Origin: Synechococcus sp. RSCCF101
GTDB lineage: Bacteria; Cyanobacteriota; Cyanobacteriia; PCC-6307; Cyanobiaceae
Assembly: GCF_008807075.1 (NCBI RefSeq)
Contig: NZ_CP035632.1
Location: forward strand, 2,046,001-2,110,000
Length of the DNA stretch: 64,000 bases
Reading direction: 5' to 3'
The notes under the pieces were generated by a model. That model was not told the origin of the DNA, did no database searches, and saw nothing but the letters and a program-made list of their open reading frames with translations. Positions 1 to 8,453 of the stretch are shown here, one piece after another. The stretch's first letter is position 1, and each line of letters starts with the position of its first letter. Both the position numbers and the translations under genes were made by a program.

Positions 1-2
1 AG

Positions 3-197
3 GAACAGGAGGCGGTGCTCGCCAGCTTCCGCAGCAAGCTCGAGGCGATCCTCTCCGACGGACGCGTGGACCCGCTCGAGGTGCAGGCCCTGGTGAACGA
101 CTTCCGCTCCCACCGCGAGCTGAGCTCCCGGATGATGGATGTGATGGGCGAGCTCTGGCCGGCGGACGTGGATGTGACCCGGCCCCAGTGGGACTGA
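3..197 (+). CDS. C-terminal end of an unidentified protein (5' truncated by window edge)
   Basis: The reading frame is open from the first complete codon of the window to a TGA at 195-197, so this is the tail of a gene that begins upstream. A GTG at 15 could serve as a start, but the codons before it are also coding-like. The visible 64 or so residues are charged and predicted helical (a FRSKLEAIL stretch, then a VQALVNDFRSHREL stretch) and end in an acidic Trp-Asp tail. There is no recognisable motif or membrane segment. It is followed after about 105 bases by a KaiB-family gene on the same strand. I do not recognise the family. Confidence 0.55.
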   Translation, partial: EQEAVLASFRSKLEAILSDGRVDPLEVQALVNDFRSHRELSSRMMDVMGELWPADVDVTRPQWD

Positions 198-302
198 TCC
201 CGCCAAGCTGAGCCAGCAGGCCGACACCCCCACCGGCGCTCGAACGGTTCGCTCCAGCCGTTTTGCCCTCATGATGGGGCGCTGAAGGCCCGGAGGACCG
301 TC

Positions 303-665
303 ATGAGCGCCGACGACCCCGGACAGCCACAGGAGTCGCTGGGACCCTCCGAACCCGAGCACTGGGATCTCACCCTCTACGTGTTCAAGGGTTCGATCCA
401 GTCACGTCAGGCGATGTCGACCCTGCGCCGGATCTGTCAGGAGGAGCTCGGCGACCGGGTCAGCCTGCGGATGGTGGACATCCACGAACACCCGGAAGCC
501 CTCGAGCGCGACAACATCCTCGCCATCCCCACCCTGCTGCGGCGCGAGCCGGCTCCGGTGCGGCGCATCGTCGGCGATCTGAGTGATCGCGAGACACTGC
601 GGGCCAGCCTGCTGCTGCCGCCGGAACCGGAGACGGCACGGCGGCCCGGTCGGCGTCACGCATAA
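303..665 (+). CDS. KaiB-family thioredoxin-fold protein (KaiB paralogue)
   Basis: A 120-residue protein whose residues about 22-105 match the KaiB fold: a beta strand LTLYVFKGS, a helix, a second strand ending in MVDIHEHPE, then ILAIPTLLRR and the hallmark RRIVGDLSDRE. KaiB binds the KaiC ATPase ring in the cyanobacterial clock, and the same domain occurs at the N terminus of the SasA kinase. This copy differs from clock KaiB in having a 20-residue N-terminal extension and a basic C-terminal tail, and no kaiA or kaiC is visible next to it. GGAGGA lies just before the ATG at 303. It is probably a KaiB2/KaiB3-type paralogue rather than the clock gene. A partner cannot be named from the sequence. 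Confidence 0.8.
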   Translation: MSADDPGQPQESLGPSEPEHWDLTLYVFKGSIQSRQAMSTLRRICQEELGDRVSLRMVDIHEHPEALERDNILAIPTLLRREPAPVRRIVGDLSDRETLRASLLLPPEPETARRPGRRHA

Positions 666-700
666 AGTCCACGCCAGGTTCCCGCCGCTCCCCCGCTTCG

Positions 701-1831
701 ATGCCCACCCGACGGCTGCTGGAGAGAGGCCTGCGCCTCGGCGTGCTCGCCATCGTTGCCCCCCTGGCCGTGGCCTGCGGCCGCGGCGGACCGCCTCCGG
801 GCGGGCCACCGGCGACCCTGCTGAAGGTCGCGACCGTCCAGCCGGGTCAGTTCGAGGCCGCCAACAGCTACACCGCCGTTCTCCAGTCGCTGGAGGTGGC
901 CACCGTGCGGGCCCAGATCCAGGGACGGGTGATCCGCCTGGCCGCGGCGGACGGCACCCCGATCCAGAAGGGTCAGCTGATCGCCGTGCTCGATGACAAG
1001 CAGGAGCAGGCCCAGTACCGGCAGGCTCTGGCCACGGCCGAGTTCGACCGCATCACAGCCGAGCGGCAGCAGTTTCTGCTGCAGAACGGCGCCACGACAG
1101 CCGAGGATCGCGATCAGGCGGTGAGCGAAGCCCAGGCCTCCGCCGAGCAGGTGCGCAATCTGGAGGCGGATCTGGCCTACAAGTTCCTCCGGGCTCCCAT
1201 CAGCGGCATCCTCGGCGACATCAATCCCGAGGTGGGTGACCTGCTCGAGGAGGGCGACACCCTGGTGACCGTGGCCGCCAACAACCGCCTCTGGATCCGT
1301 CTCGACGTGCCCTCCACCCTCGGCTATCGGCTCAGGCCGGGCATGCGGGTGGATCTGCTGGCGCCAGGCAACCCGCCGCTGCGCAAGAGCGGCGCGGTGT
1401 CCTTCGTGGCGCCGGATGTGGACCCCGAGTCCCAGACCGTGCTGGTGAAGGCCACCTTCGACAACCGTGACGGCGCCCTGCGCACCGGACAGGTGGTGTC
1501 GGCGCGGCTGGTGCTGGAGCAGGGCCAGGCCCTGTCGGTGCCGGTGGAAGCGGTGAACGTGAAAGCGGGTCAGGCCTTCGTGTTCCGGGTGATGCCCGCC
1601 GACCAGGCCATCCGCACCCTCAAGGCCGACCCCTCGATCCCGTCGGCCGTGATCGACCCGCTGGAGAAGCTTCCGGCAAGCAGCCTGGTGGCCGTGGAGA
1701 CCCCGGTCGCCCTCGGCCAGATCGACGGCACCCGCTACCCGGTGCAGAAGGGGCTCTCCAGCGGAGACCGGGTGGCGATCTCGAACACCTCCAATCTGCG
1801 CACGGGCTCCACCGTGACCCTGCAGCGCTGA
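701..1831 (+). CDS. RND efflux periplasmic membrane-fusion lipoprotein (AcrA/MexA type)
   Basis: A 376-residue periplasmic adaptor of a tripartite RND pump, linking the inner-membrane transporter to an outer-membrane channel. The N terminus has a basic start, a hydrophobic stretch and a lipobox (L-A-V-A-C near residue 26), so it should be a lipoprotein. It follows the HlyD/AcrA order: a first barrel-sandwich half (VATVRAQIQGRV), a coiled-coil hairpin around residues 100-160, a second sandwich half (KFLRAPISGIL), a beta-barrel domain and a membrane-proximal domain. It ends 14 bases before the RND pump gene and is surely co-transcribed with it. No outer-membrane factor gene is adjacent, so the pump probably uses a shared TolC-like channel. 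The substrate is unknown. Confidence 0.9.
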   Translation: MPTRRLLERGLRLGVLAIVAPLAVACGRGGPPPGGPPATLLKVATVQPGQFEAANSYTAVLQSLEVATVRAQIQGRVIRLAAADGTPIQKGQLIAVLDDKQEQAQYRQALATAEFDRITAERQQFLLQNGATTAEDRDQAVSEAQASAEQVRNLEADLAYKFLRAPISGILGDINPEVGDLLEEGDTLVTVAANNRLWIRLDVPSTLGYRLRPGMRVDLLAPGNPPLRKSGAVSFVAPDVDPESQTVLVKATFDNRDGALRTGQVVSARLVLEQGQALSVPVEAVNVKAGQAFVFRVMPADQAIRTLKADPSIPSAVIDPLEKLPASSLVAVETPVALGQIDGTRYPVQKGLSSGDRVAISNTSNLRTGSTVTLQR

Positions 1832-1845
1832 GGGGCTGACCAACC

Positions 1846-4800
1846 ATGTCCCTCTCCGACACCTTCATCAAGCGGCCGGTTCTGACCACCGTCTGCAGCA
1901 TCCTGATCGTGGTGGCGGGCCTGATCTCCCTGCCGCTGCTGCCGGTCGAGAACCTGCCCCAGATCGCGCCGCCCACGGTGAACGTGAGCGCCAACTTCGC
2001 CGGCGGCTCGGCGGAGACGGTGGAGCAGGCGGTGACCATTCCCCTGGAGGAGGCGATCAACGGCGTGCCGGGCGCCGACTACATCACCTCCCAGAGCTCC
2101 GGCAGCGGCCAGAGCTCGATCACGGTCACCTTCGACGAAGGGACCGACATCAACATCGACCAGGTCAATGTGCTGAACCTGGTCAACCAGGCCAACCCCC
2201 AGCTGCCGGAAACCGTTCGCTCCACTGGCGTCTCGGTGACCCAGAGCAACCCCTCCTTCCTGGCGGTGTATCAGGTGGTGGCGGATGGCAACCGCTACAC
2301 CCAGGAGTTTCTCAACGGCCTGGTGCAGCTCAATCTCCTCTATCCGCTGGAGCGGGTGAAGGGGATTCAGGCGCCGATCAACCCCTGGGGCGGCGGCGTC
2401 CCCTCCTTCAACCTCTATCTGGATCCCAAGAAGCTGGCCTCCTTCTCGCTCACGGCAGGCGATGTGATCAACGCCCTGGGTGAGCAGAATGTCGTGGTTG
2501 CGGCAGGATCGGTGGGCGGTCCGCCCTCCCTGCCGCAGCAGGCCTTCACCTACCCGATCGAGATCCGGGGCTACCTCTCCAGCGTCGAGGAGTTCAACGA
2601 TGTGATTCTGGGCCGCACCCCCGATGGCAACACCATCCGGGTGCGGGATGTGGGCTCGGCCCAGTTCGGCATCAACAGCTATTTCCTCAAGGGCATCGAT
2701 CTCGCCGGCAACGTGGCGATCGGTGTTCCGGTGCAGCAGACCTTCGGCAGCAACGCCATCGATGTGGCCACGGCGGCTGAAGCCGTGATCGATGAGTTCC
2801 GCCGCACCGTGCCCCCCGGGGTGAAGGTGATCAAGGTGTTCGATCAGACCCAGTTCATCCGCTCCTCGATCGAGGGGGTGGTGGATGCCCTGGGTCTGGC
2901 GATCCTGCTGGTGGTGCTGATCCTGTTCCTCTTCCTGCAGGACTGGCGCACCACGGTGATCCCCGGCCTGGCCATCCCCATCTCCCTGGTGGGCAGCTTC
3001 GCCTTCGTGCTGGTGTTCGGCTTCTCCCTCAACCAGCTCACCATGCTCGGCCTGGTGCTGGCCGTGGGCCTGGTGGTGGACGACGCCATCGTGGTGGTGG
3101 AGGCGGTGGCGGCCAATCTGGAGAAGGGCATGCCACCGCGACAGGCGGCCCTGAGCTGCATGGGCGAGCTGATCGGCGCCCTGGTGGCCACCTCATTGGT
3201 GCTGATGACCGTGTTCCTGCCGGTGGCGGCCTACCCCGGCTCGATCGGGATCATCTATCGCCAGTTCGCCCTGACGGTGGCCTTCGCCATCCTCATCTCC
3301 ACCTTCAACGCCCTCACCTTCTCGCCAATGATGGGCGGGTTGATCCTCAAGGGACGGTCCGAGGGCCAGGAGATCGCCCCCAGTGGACCGGTCTGGCCGG
3401 TGCTCGGCGCCCTGGTGGGCCTGGCGGCCGGCCACTTCCTCGGTGGGGGGTTCTGGTTCGTGGCCGGTGCGGTTCTGGGGGCTGTGGTGGGCAGCCAGCT
3501 CACCCCGATCTTCCATCGCTTCAATCTGGCCTTCGGCCGCCTCGAGCGCTTCTACAGCCGCTTCGTGGTGCGCATGATCCAGTGGCGGCGCTGGGTGCTG
3601 GTGGCTCTGGCCGCCGGCCTGGTGATCACGATCCTGGGATTCCGGGCCAGCCCCCAGGGCTTCATTCCCAACACCGACCAGGGCTTCGGCTTCGGCTTCT
3701 GGCAGCTGCGGAACGGCGCTTCCCTGGAGCAGACCTATCAGACCGGCCTGAAGATCCAGCGGATCCTGGCGGAGGAGGAGGACGTGGATGCCGTCTTCCT
3801 GGCACCGGGCTACAGCTTCACCGGGCCGGCCACCAATCAGGGTGCCGCCTTCCTCGGGCTGAAACCCCTCGATGAACGGCGCGGCAAGGAGCACAGCGCC
3901 GAGGCCGTGTTCGGCCGCCTGAACAAGCGCTTCGCCGAGGAACTCCCCACCGCCTTCGCCGCCTTCGGCAACCCGCCCGCCGTGCCTGGTTTCAGCCCCC
4001 AGGGAGGCTTCTACTACCAGTTCTTCGACAAGAGCGGCACGCTCGATCTCGACACCTTCGGGCAGCTAGCCTCGGAGTACGTGAACGCCGCACGGCAGAC
4101 CGGCAAGTTCCAGCCGATCTACGACCAGTTCGTGCTGGCCCCGGAGTTCGAGATCAGCATCGACCGGGACATCCTCGGCGCCCTGGATGTGGATTACGCC
4201 GAGGCGATGAACAGCATCGGCGCTCTGGCGGGCTCGGCCTACTCCGGCCTCACCTATCAGGACAACCAGGTGCGGCAGGTGTACGTGCAAGCCACCGCGG
4301 AGAACCGCGACACCCTCTCCGACATCACCAGCTATTACGTCAAAGACCGCAGCGGCAATCTGGTGGCCGCCAGCCTGTTCATGAGCGTGAAGGTGGTGGA
4401 CGCACCCACCTCGATTCTCCACTACAACCTGGCCCGTTCCATCCAGATCCAGGGCGACGCCGCGCCGGGGGTGACGAGCGATGAGGCCTATGGAACCCTC
4501 GATCAGCTGGTGCGAAAGCTCAATCTCAACAGCATCGGCACCGCGTTCACCGGCCTGACCCGGCTGCAACTGGCCTCGGGCTCTGCGGCGGTGGTGATCT
4601 TCGCTCTGGGGATCCTGGTGGTGTACCTGGTGCTTTCGGCCCAGTACGAGAGCTACATCACCCCGATCACCATCCTGATGACGGTGCCCCTGGCCATGCT
4701 CGGGGCACTGCTGTTCCTCGGCCTGCGGGGCATCAGCCTCGACATCTTCGGCCAGGTGGGGCTGCTCACCCTGATCGGACTGGCGGCCAAGAACGGCATC

Positions 4801-5130
4801 CTGATCGTGGAGCTGGCCGAGCAGCGCGTCAGCCGCGGCGAAGCACCCGCTCAGGCCGCCCAGGAAGCCGCCTCGTCGCGGCTGCGGCCGATCCTGATGA
4901 CCGCGATCGCCTCGCTCGCCGGCTTCTTCCCGCTAGTGGTCGCCACCAGCGCCGGCGCGGCATTTCAGCAGTCGATCGGCACGGTGATCTTCGGAGGCGT
5001 TCTGGTGGCGACCCTGCTGTCGCTGATCGTGGTGCCGGCCTTCTACGTGGCGATCAAGGGCGTCGAGCGGCGCCTGTTCAGGGGGCCAGCACCGCAGCCC
5101 CCAGAACCCCCGCAAATGCCAGCAACGTGA
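1846..5130 (+). CDS. RND multidrug efflux inner-membrane transporter (AcrB/HAE1 family)
   Basis: A 1094-residue proton-driven exporter, somewhat longer than AcrB (about 1050). The first membrane helix follows FIKRPVLTTV, the family signature. Two large periplasmic loops alternate with two bundles of membrane helices. The proton-relay aspartate pair is present in GLVVDDAIVVVEAV (about residue 410), and the partner lysine in LIGLAAKNGILIVE (about residue 980). A glycine-rich hydrophobic insertion around residues 510-560, between the two halves, probably accounts for the extra length. It is paired with the fusion protein upstream. The C terminus is Pro-rich and its coding end overlaps a small gene on the other strand. 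The substrate cannot be read from sequence. Confidence 0.95.
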   Translation: MSLSDTFIKRPVLTTVCSILIVVAGLISLPLLPVENLPQIAPPTVNVSANFAGGSAETVEQAVTIPLEEAINGVPGADYITSQSSGSGQSSITVTFDEGTDINIDQVNVLNLVNQANPQLPETVRSTGVSVTQSNPSFLAVYQVVADGNRYTQEFLNGLVQLNLLYPLERVKGIQAPINPWGGGVPSFNLYLDPKKLASFSLTAGDVINALGEQNVVVAAGSVGGPPSLPQQAFTYPIEIRGYLSSVEEFNDVILGRTPDGNTIRVRDVGSAQFGINSYFLKGIDLAGNVAIGVPVQQTFGSNAIDVATAAEAVIDEFRRTVPPGVKVIKVFDQTQFIRSSIEGVVDALGLAILLVVLILFLFLQDWRTTVIPGLAIPISLVGSFAFVLVFGFSLNQLTMLGLVLAVGLVVDDAIVVVEAVAANLEKGMPPRQAALSCMGELIGALVATSLVLMTVFLPVAAYPGSIGIIYRQFALTVAFAILISTFNALTFSPMMGGLILKGRSEGQEIAPSGPVWPVLGALVGLAAGHFLGGGFWFVAGAVLGAVVGSQLTPIFHRFNLAFGRLERFYSRFVVRMIQWRRWVLVALAAGLVITILGFRASPQGFIPNTDQGFGFGFWQLRNGASLEQTYQTGLKIQRILAEEEDVDAVFLAPGYSFTGPATNQGAAFLGLKPLDERRGKEHSAEAVFGRLNKRFAEELPTAFAAFGNPPAVPGFSPQGGFYYQFFDKSGTLDLDTFGQLASEYVNAARQTGKFQPIYDQFVLAPEFEISIDRDILGALDVDYAEAMNSIGALAGSAYSGLTYQDNQVRQVYVQATAENRDTLSDITSYYVKDRSGNLVAASLFMSVKVVDAPTSILHYNLARSIQIQGDAAPGVTSDEAYGTLDQLVRKLNLNSIGTAFTGLTRLQLASGSAAVVIFALGILVVYLVLSAQYESYITPITILMTVPLAMLGALLFLGLRGISLDIFGQVGLLTLIGLAAKNGILIVELAEQRVSRGEAPAQAAQEAASSRLRPILMTAIASLAGFFPLVVATSAGAAFQQSIGTVIFGGVLVATLLSLIVVPAFYVAIKGVERRLFRGPAPQPPEPPQMPAT

Positions 5131-5251
5131 TCACCCCGATCAGCGACATCTTGAATTCGTGCCGGTCGATCGCCTGTTTCACCGCGCCGTCGAGCTCCTC
5201 CTCCATGCGTTGGATCGCCTGCTGGCGTGAGCGGTCGGAGCTGGGATCCAT
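5078..5251 (-). CDS. Small single-pass membrane protein, hypothetical
   Basis: A 57-residue protein with a charged N-terminal helix rich in Glu, Arg and Gln (RMEEELDGAVKQAIDRHEF) followed by one hydrophobic helix at about residues 36-54. The start is the ATG at 5251, 15 bases from the divergent hydrolase start at 5267. Its last 53 bases overlap antisense to the end of the RND pump gene. The charged-helix plus tail-anchor layout looks like a real protein and not a random frame, but no family is recognised. It has no visible link to the pump. Confidence 0.5.
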   Translation of the reverse strand: MDPSSDRSRQQAIQRMEEELDGAVKQAIDRHEFKMSLIGVITLLAFAGVLGAAVLAP

Positions 5252-5266
5252 AGGGAGCGACGGGCG

Positions 5267-6214
5267 ATGAAGCGGTGGCACTGGCGGGATCAGGAGGTGA
5301 GCTGGTCGGTGCTGCCCGATCCCGGCCAGCGGGCGGACACGGACGGCGGCGATGCGGCTGACACCGGTGACCATGCCATGGCCGTGGTGCTGGTGCACGG
5401 CTTCGGGGCCTGCAAGGAGCACTGGCGCCACAACCAGCCGGTGCTCGGCTCGCTCCATCGCTGCTACGCCATCGATCTGGTGGGGTTCGGCGCCAGCAGC
5501 AAGCCCCGCTCCCGACTCGCCGGCGAGCCCGAAGTGCCGGGCGATTTCCGCTACGGGCTGGAGGTGTGGGCCGAGCAGGTGAGCGCCTTCTGCCGCGAGG
5601 TGGTGAGCGGTCCGGTGACCCTGGTGGGCAACTCGATCGGCGGGGTGGTGGTGCTCCGGGCGGCCCAGATGCTCGCCGGCGACCCCCAGGCTCCCTGCCG
5701 CCGTGTGGTGCTGGTGGATGCTGCCCAGCGCGCCATGGACGACAAGCGCCTGCAGGAGATGCCGCTGCCGGTCCGCGCGATCCGTCCTCTGCTGCGGGGC
5801 CTGGTGAGCCAGCGCTGGCTCACCGAGCGGCTGTTCCGCTGGTTCGCCAGGCCGGCCCTGATCCGCCGGGTGCTGCTGATGGCCTACCCGAGCGGCGCCA
5901 ACGTGGATGACGCCCTGGTGGAGCTGATCCACCGGGCCACCCGCGATGCGGGAGCGCCGGAATCGTTCCGGGGCTTCATCAACCTCTTTGACGATCACCT
6001 GGCCCCGCAGCTGCTGGCGGATCTGCAGGTGCCCGTGCACATGATCTGGGGCGAGGCGGATCCCTGGGAGCCGGTGGCGGTGAGCCGGGACTGGCAGCGC
6101 TTCGCCTGCGTGCGCAGCTTCGAAGCCCTGCCCGGCCTGGGCCACTGTCCGCACGATGAGGCCCCGGAGCAGGTGAACCCGCTGCTCCTGAGGGCTCTGA
6201 CAGCCAGCGACTGA
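5267..6214 (+). CDS. Alpha/beta hydrolase, cyanobacterial/plastid pheophytinase-like family
   Basis: A 315-residue alpha/beta hydrolase. The oxyanion-hole motif VLVHGFGACKEHW (about residues 42-54), the nucleophile elbow GNSIGG (Ser near 124), a late acid residue in WGEADPWEP and the catalytic His in GLGHCPHDE are all present in family order. The closest general resemblance is to the cyanobacterial and plant group that includes chlorophyll dephytylase and pheophytinase, but the substrate is not determinable. The stop codon TGA at 6212 is followed directly by the ATG of the MFS gene, so the two are probably translated from one message. A lid domain lies between the Ser and Asp motifs. Confidence 0.85.
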   Translation: MKRWHWRDQEVSWSVLPDPGQRADTDGGDAADTGDHAMAVVLVHGFGACKEHWRHNQPVLGSLHRCYAIDLVGFGASSKPRSRLAGEPEVPGDFRYGLEVWAEQVSAFCREVVSGPVTLVGNSIGGVVVLRAAQMLAGDPQAPCRRVVLVDAAQRAMDDKRLQEMPLPVRAIRPLLRGLVSQRWLTERLFRWFARPALIRRVLLMAYPSGANVDDALVELIHRATRDAGAPESFRGFINLFDDHLAPQLLADLQVPVHMIWGEADPWEPVAVSRDWQRFACVRSFEALPGLGHCPHDEAPEQVNPLLLRALTASD

Positions 6215-7471
6215 ATGACCTCTTCAGGAAATGGGGTGCTGAGCAGAGCATGGGGCGCGGCAAAGCATCCACTGGGTGTGGTGTTCTCCACCCTGCTGCT
6301 GGACAAGCTCGGGGAGAACATCATCTTCCCGCTGCTGCCGTTCATCCTGGCGGCTTACAGCCCGGACGGCCTCACCCTCGGACTCCTGGCAGCCACGGCG
6401 ACCCTCTTCGCTGCCGTGGCCAATCCTGTGGTGGGCGCCATCAGTGATCAGATCGGTCGCCGCCCCACGGTGATCCTCTGTGTGCTGATCAACACTGCCG
6501 GTCTGGCACTCTTCGGCTTCGCGGGCTCCCTCGGACTGATTTTCGTGGCCCGGGCCATCGGGGGCATCGGCAGCGGCACCCAGAGCACAGCGCAGGCCTA
6601 CATCGTGGACATCTCCACGCCAGCCACTCGGGCGCGCAATTTCGGCATCAGTGGAGCCGCCTTCGGCCTGGGGGCCATCATCGGGCCCGCCCTCGGCGGG
6701 CTTTTCGCAGGCTGGTCCCCTTCGTTTCCGGTCCGCCTGGCCGCGGCTCTCAGCCTGCTGAATCTGGTTCAGGCCATGGCGTTCCTGCCGGAATCGCTCC
6801 CCATGGATCAGAGACAGCCGCTCTCCTGGCAACGGCTGAATTCAGCCCATCAGGTGCTGCGCTTGTTCCGGCTGCCGGATGTGAATGTCGTCACAATCGC
6901 ATTCGTTCTGTTCAACATGGCCTTCAGCGGCTTCACCAGCCTTCTGGTGCTGTTTCTGAAGCAGCGGCTGGGCTGGAGCGCTGCAGAAGCAGGAGGCATC
7001 TTTGTGGTGGTGGGCATCACAGTCACCGCTGTTCAGGTCGGTCTGATCGGTCCTTTGGTGAAACGTCACGGCGAAAAGAGGCTGAGCCGAAGTGGGCTCT
7101 TCTGGATGGCCGCCGGAATCCTTCTGGTCGGGTGCAGCGTGCTGCTGCCAGCACCGTTGGTGGCCTCCAGCGTGGTTCTGGCCTCGATCGCCCTGGCGAT
7201 CGGGGCGGCTCTGGTGATCCCAAACACCCGGAGCCTGGTGGCAGGGCTTGTTCCCACCTCCGACCAGGGGGTGACCCTCGGCAGCCTGAGTTCCGTGACC
7301 GCCCTGGCCAGCAGCGCCGGTCCGATCCTTGCGGGGCTGATCTACGACAAAAGCAATCTGGGTTGTTTCGTTTCCCAGGCCGTCTTGTGCCTGGCCGCCG
7401 CCTGGGTGATCAGTGCCCTTCGCTGGCCTCGGCATCCAGTCGGCGAGCCAGAAGGCGCCGCAGCTCCGTGA
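6215..7471 (+). CDS. MFS transporter, TetA-like drug/proton antiporter family
   Basis: A 418-residue major facilitator protein with about 12 hydrophobic helices. The loop 2-3 signature is visible as GAISDQIGRRPTV (about residues 75-87), and an antiporter-type helix 5 glycine-rich stretch as GLGAIIGPALGGLF. The order resembles TetA and the tetracycline-type H+ antiporters, but nothing identifies a drug. It starts immediately after the hydrolase stop. Its last 62 bases overlap antisense to the end of the first Rieske gene. Its base composition is less GC-rich than that of the efflux genes upstream, like the Rieske genes that follow. Confidence 0.88.
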   Translation: MTSSGNGVLSRAWGAAKHPLGVVFSTLLLDKLGENIIFPLLPFILAAYSPDGLTLGLLAATATLFAAVANPVVGAISDQIGRRPTVILCVLINTAGLALFGFAGSLGLIFVARAIGGIGSGTQSTAQAYIVDISTPATRARNFGISGAAFGLGAIIGPALGGLFAGWSPSFPVRLAAALSLLNLVQAMAFLPESLPMDQRQPLSWQRLNSAHQVLRLFRLPDVNVVTIAFVLFNMAFSGFTSLLVLFLKQRLGWSAAEAGGIFVVVGITVTAVQVGLIGPLVKRHGEKRLSRSGLFWMAAGILLVGCSVLLPAPLVASSVVLASIALAIGAALVIPNTRSLVAGLVPTSDQGVTLGSLSSVTALASSAGPILAGLIYDKSNLGCFVSQAVLCLAAAWVISALRWPRHPVGEPEGAAAP

Positions 7472-8453
7472 GGATGCGGTCGGAACCCACCAGCATCTCT
7501 CCCGAGCCTCGCAGCGTTACATAACGAGGACGCTGGGTTTCGAGCACGGCCTGATCCTCTCTGGAAATGGTCTGACCCGTTCGGCTCGTGACACGATCGA
7601 ACCAGCTGCTTAACAGAGGCGTGGAGAGAAGCATGTTTCGGGCATTCACCAGCCGCGAACGTGTTCTCAGTGGCCCCTCGGGAACAAAAGCCTGAAGGGC
7701 AGCCAGGGTCACACGACCGAAGGTCACTAGTGAAACCACCAGATTGGGATAGACGTACCAGTACTCCTTGTAGATGGTGTCCGGGCTGGCCTTGAGCACA
7801 AGCCTGGCCAGTCCGCTGATCTTCTGGAGCTTGATCGGCATCCGGCCGTAGATCGTGTCGTCTGAGAGAACGCAGCTGTAGGAAGGCAGAGTCAGGTCCA
7901 CATCCGGATCCCGCCGCCCGATCGAGGCGCCATGCACGAAGGGCGCATGCGTTGGATCAATGGCGTTCTCCAGAGTGCGGGTGAAGTGGGTGTCATACAG
8001 CCAGTCCTCATCCGCATCCGGCCGGATCTGGAGAGCATCGAGCTGAGGCAATGTCGGCGGGGGGACCCGCAAGCCGGGATGATCCGGATCGCCGTGCCAC
8101 ATCCAGAGCAGGCCGTAGTGCTCGCGAACCGGGTAGCTAGCCACCCGCGCGGCCGCTGGAGGCGGGTGATCCGGCTCGGCGGGGATGTGACGGCAGCGGC
8201 CGGATGTGTCGTACTGCCAGCCGTGGTACGGGCAGACCAAGTGCTCGCCTGACCTCCAGCCAAGGGCCAGCGAGCAGGCGCGGTGGGCGCAGCGAGCAGC
8301 GAGCACATGGGGGGTGCCAGCCTCATCCCGGAAAGCCAGCAACTCCTGCTCGAGGAACTGAAAGCCCAGCGGCCGACTGGTGACATCACTGGAGCAGAGC
8401 ACGGCATACCAGGTCTGCCTCGGGCAAGGAGGAGGGGCGGTCGGTGTTGTCAT
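7410..8453 (-). CDS. Rieske non-heme iron oxygenase (PAO/Tic55-like), copy 1
   Basis: A 347-residue Rieske oxygenase alpha subunit. The [2Fe-2S] ligands are C-x-H in RCAHRAC and C-x2-H in LVCPYHGW (about residues 52-75). The mononuclear iron site is DPTHAPFVH (Asp-x2-His-x4-His, about residues 165-173). The spacing and the later DQAVLETQRP motif match the pheophorbide a oxygenase / Tic55 / chlorophyllide oxygenase branch, which hydroxylates or opens tetrapyrroles in plants and cyanobacteria. There is no membrane segment or C-terminal CxxC as in the plastid enzymes. It starts at the ATG at 8453, whose ATGA overlaps the stop of copy 2, so it is last in the minus-strand operon. The substrate is unknown. 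Confidence 0.9.
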   Translation of the reverse strand: MTTPTAPPPCPRQTWYAVLCSSDVTSRPLGFQFLEQELLAFRDEAGTPHVLAARCAHRACSLALGWRSGEHLVCPYHGWQYDTSGRCRHIPAEPDHPPPAAARVASYPVREHYGLLWMWHGDPDHPGLRVPPPTLPQLDALQIRPDADEDWLYDTHFTRTLENAIDPTHAPFVHGASIGRRDPDVDLTLPSYSCVLSDDTIYGRMPIKLQKISGLARLVLKASPDTIYKEYWYVYPNLVVSLVTFGRVTLAALQAFVPEGPLRTRSRLVNARNMLLSTPLLSSWFDRVTSRTGQTISREDQAVLETQRPRYVTLRGSGEMLVGSDRILTELRRLLARRLDAEASEGH

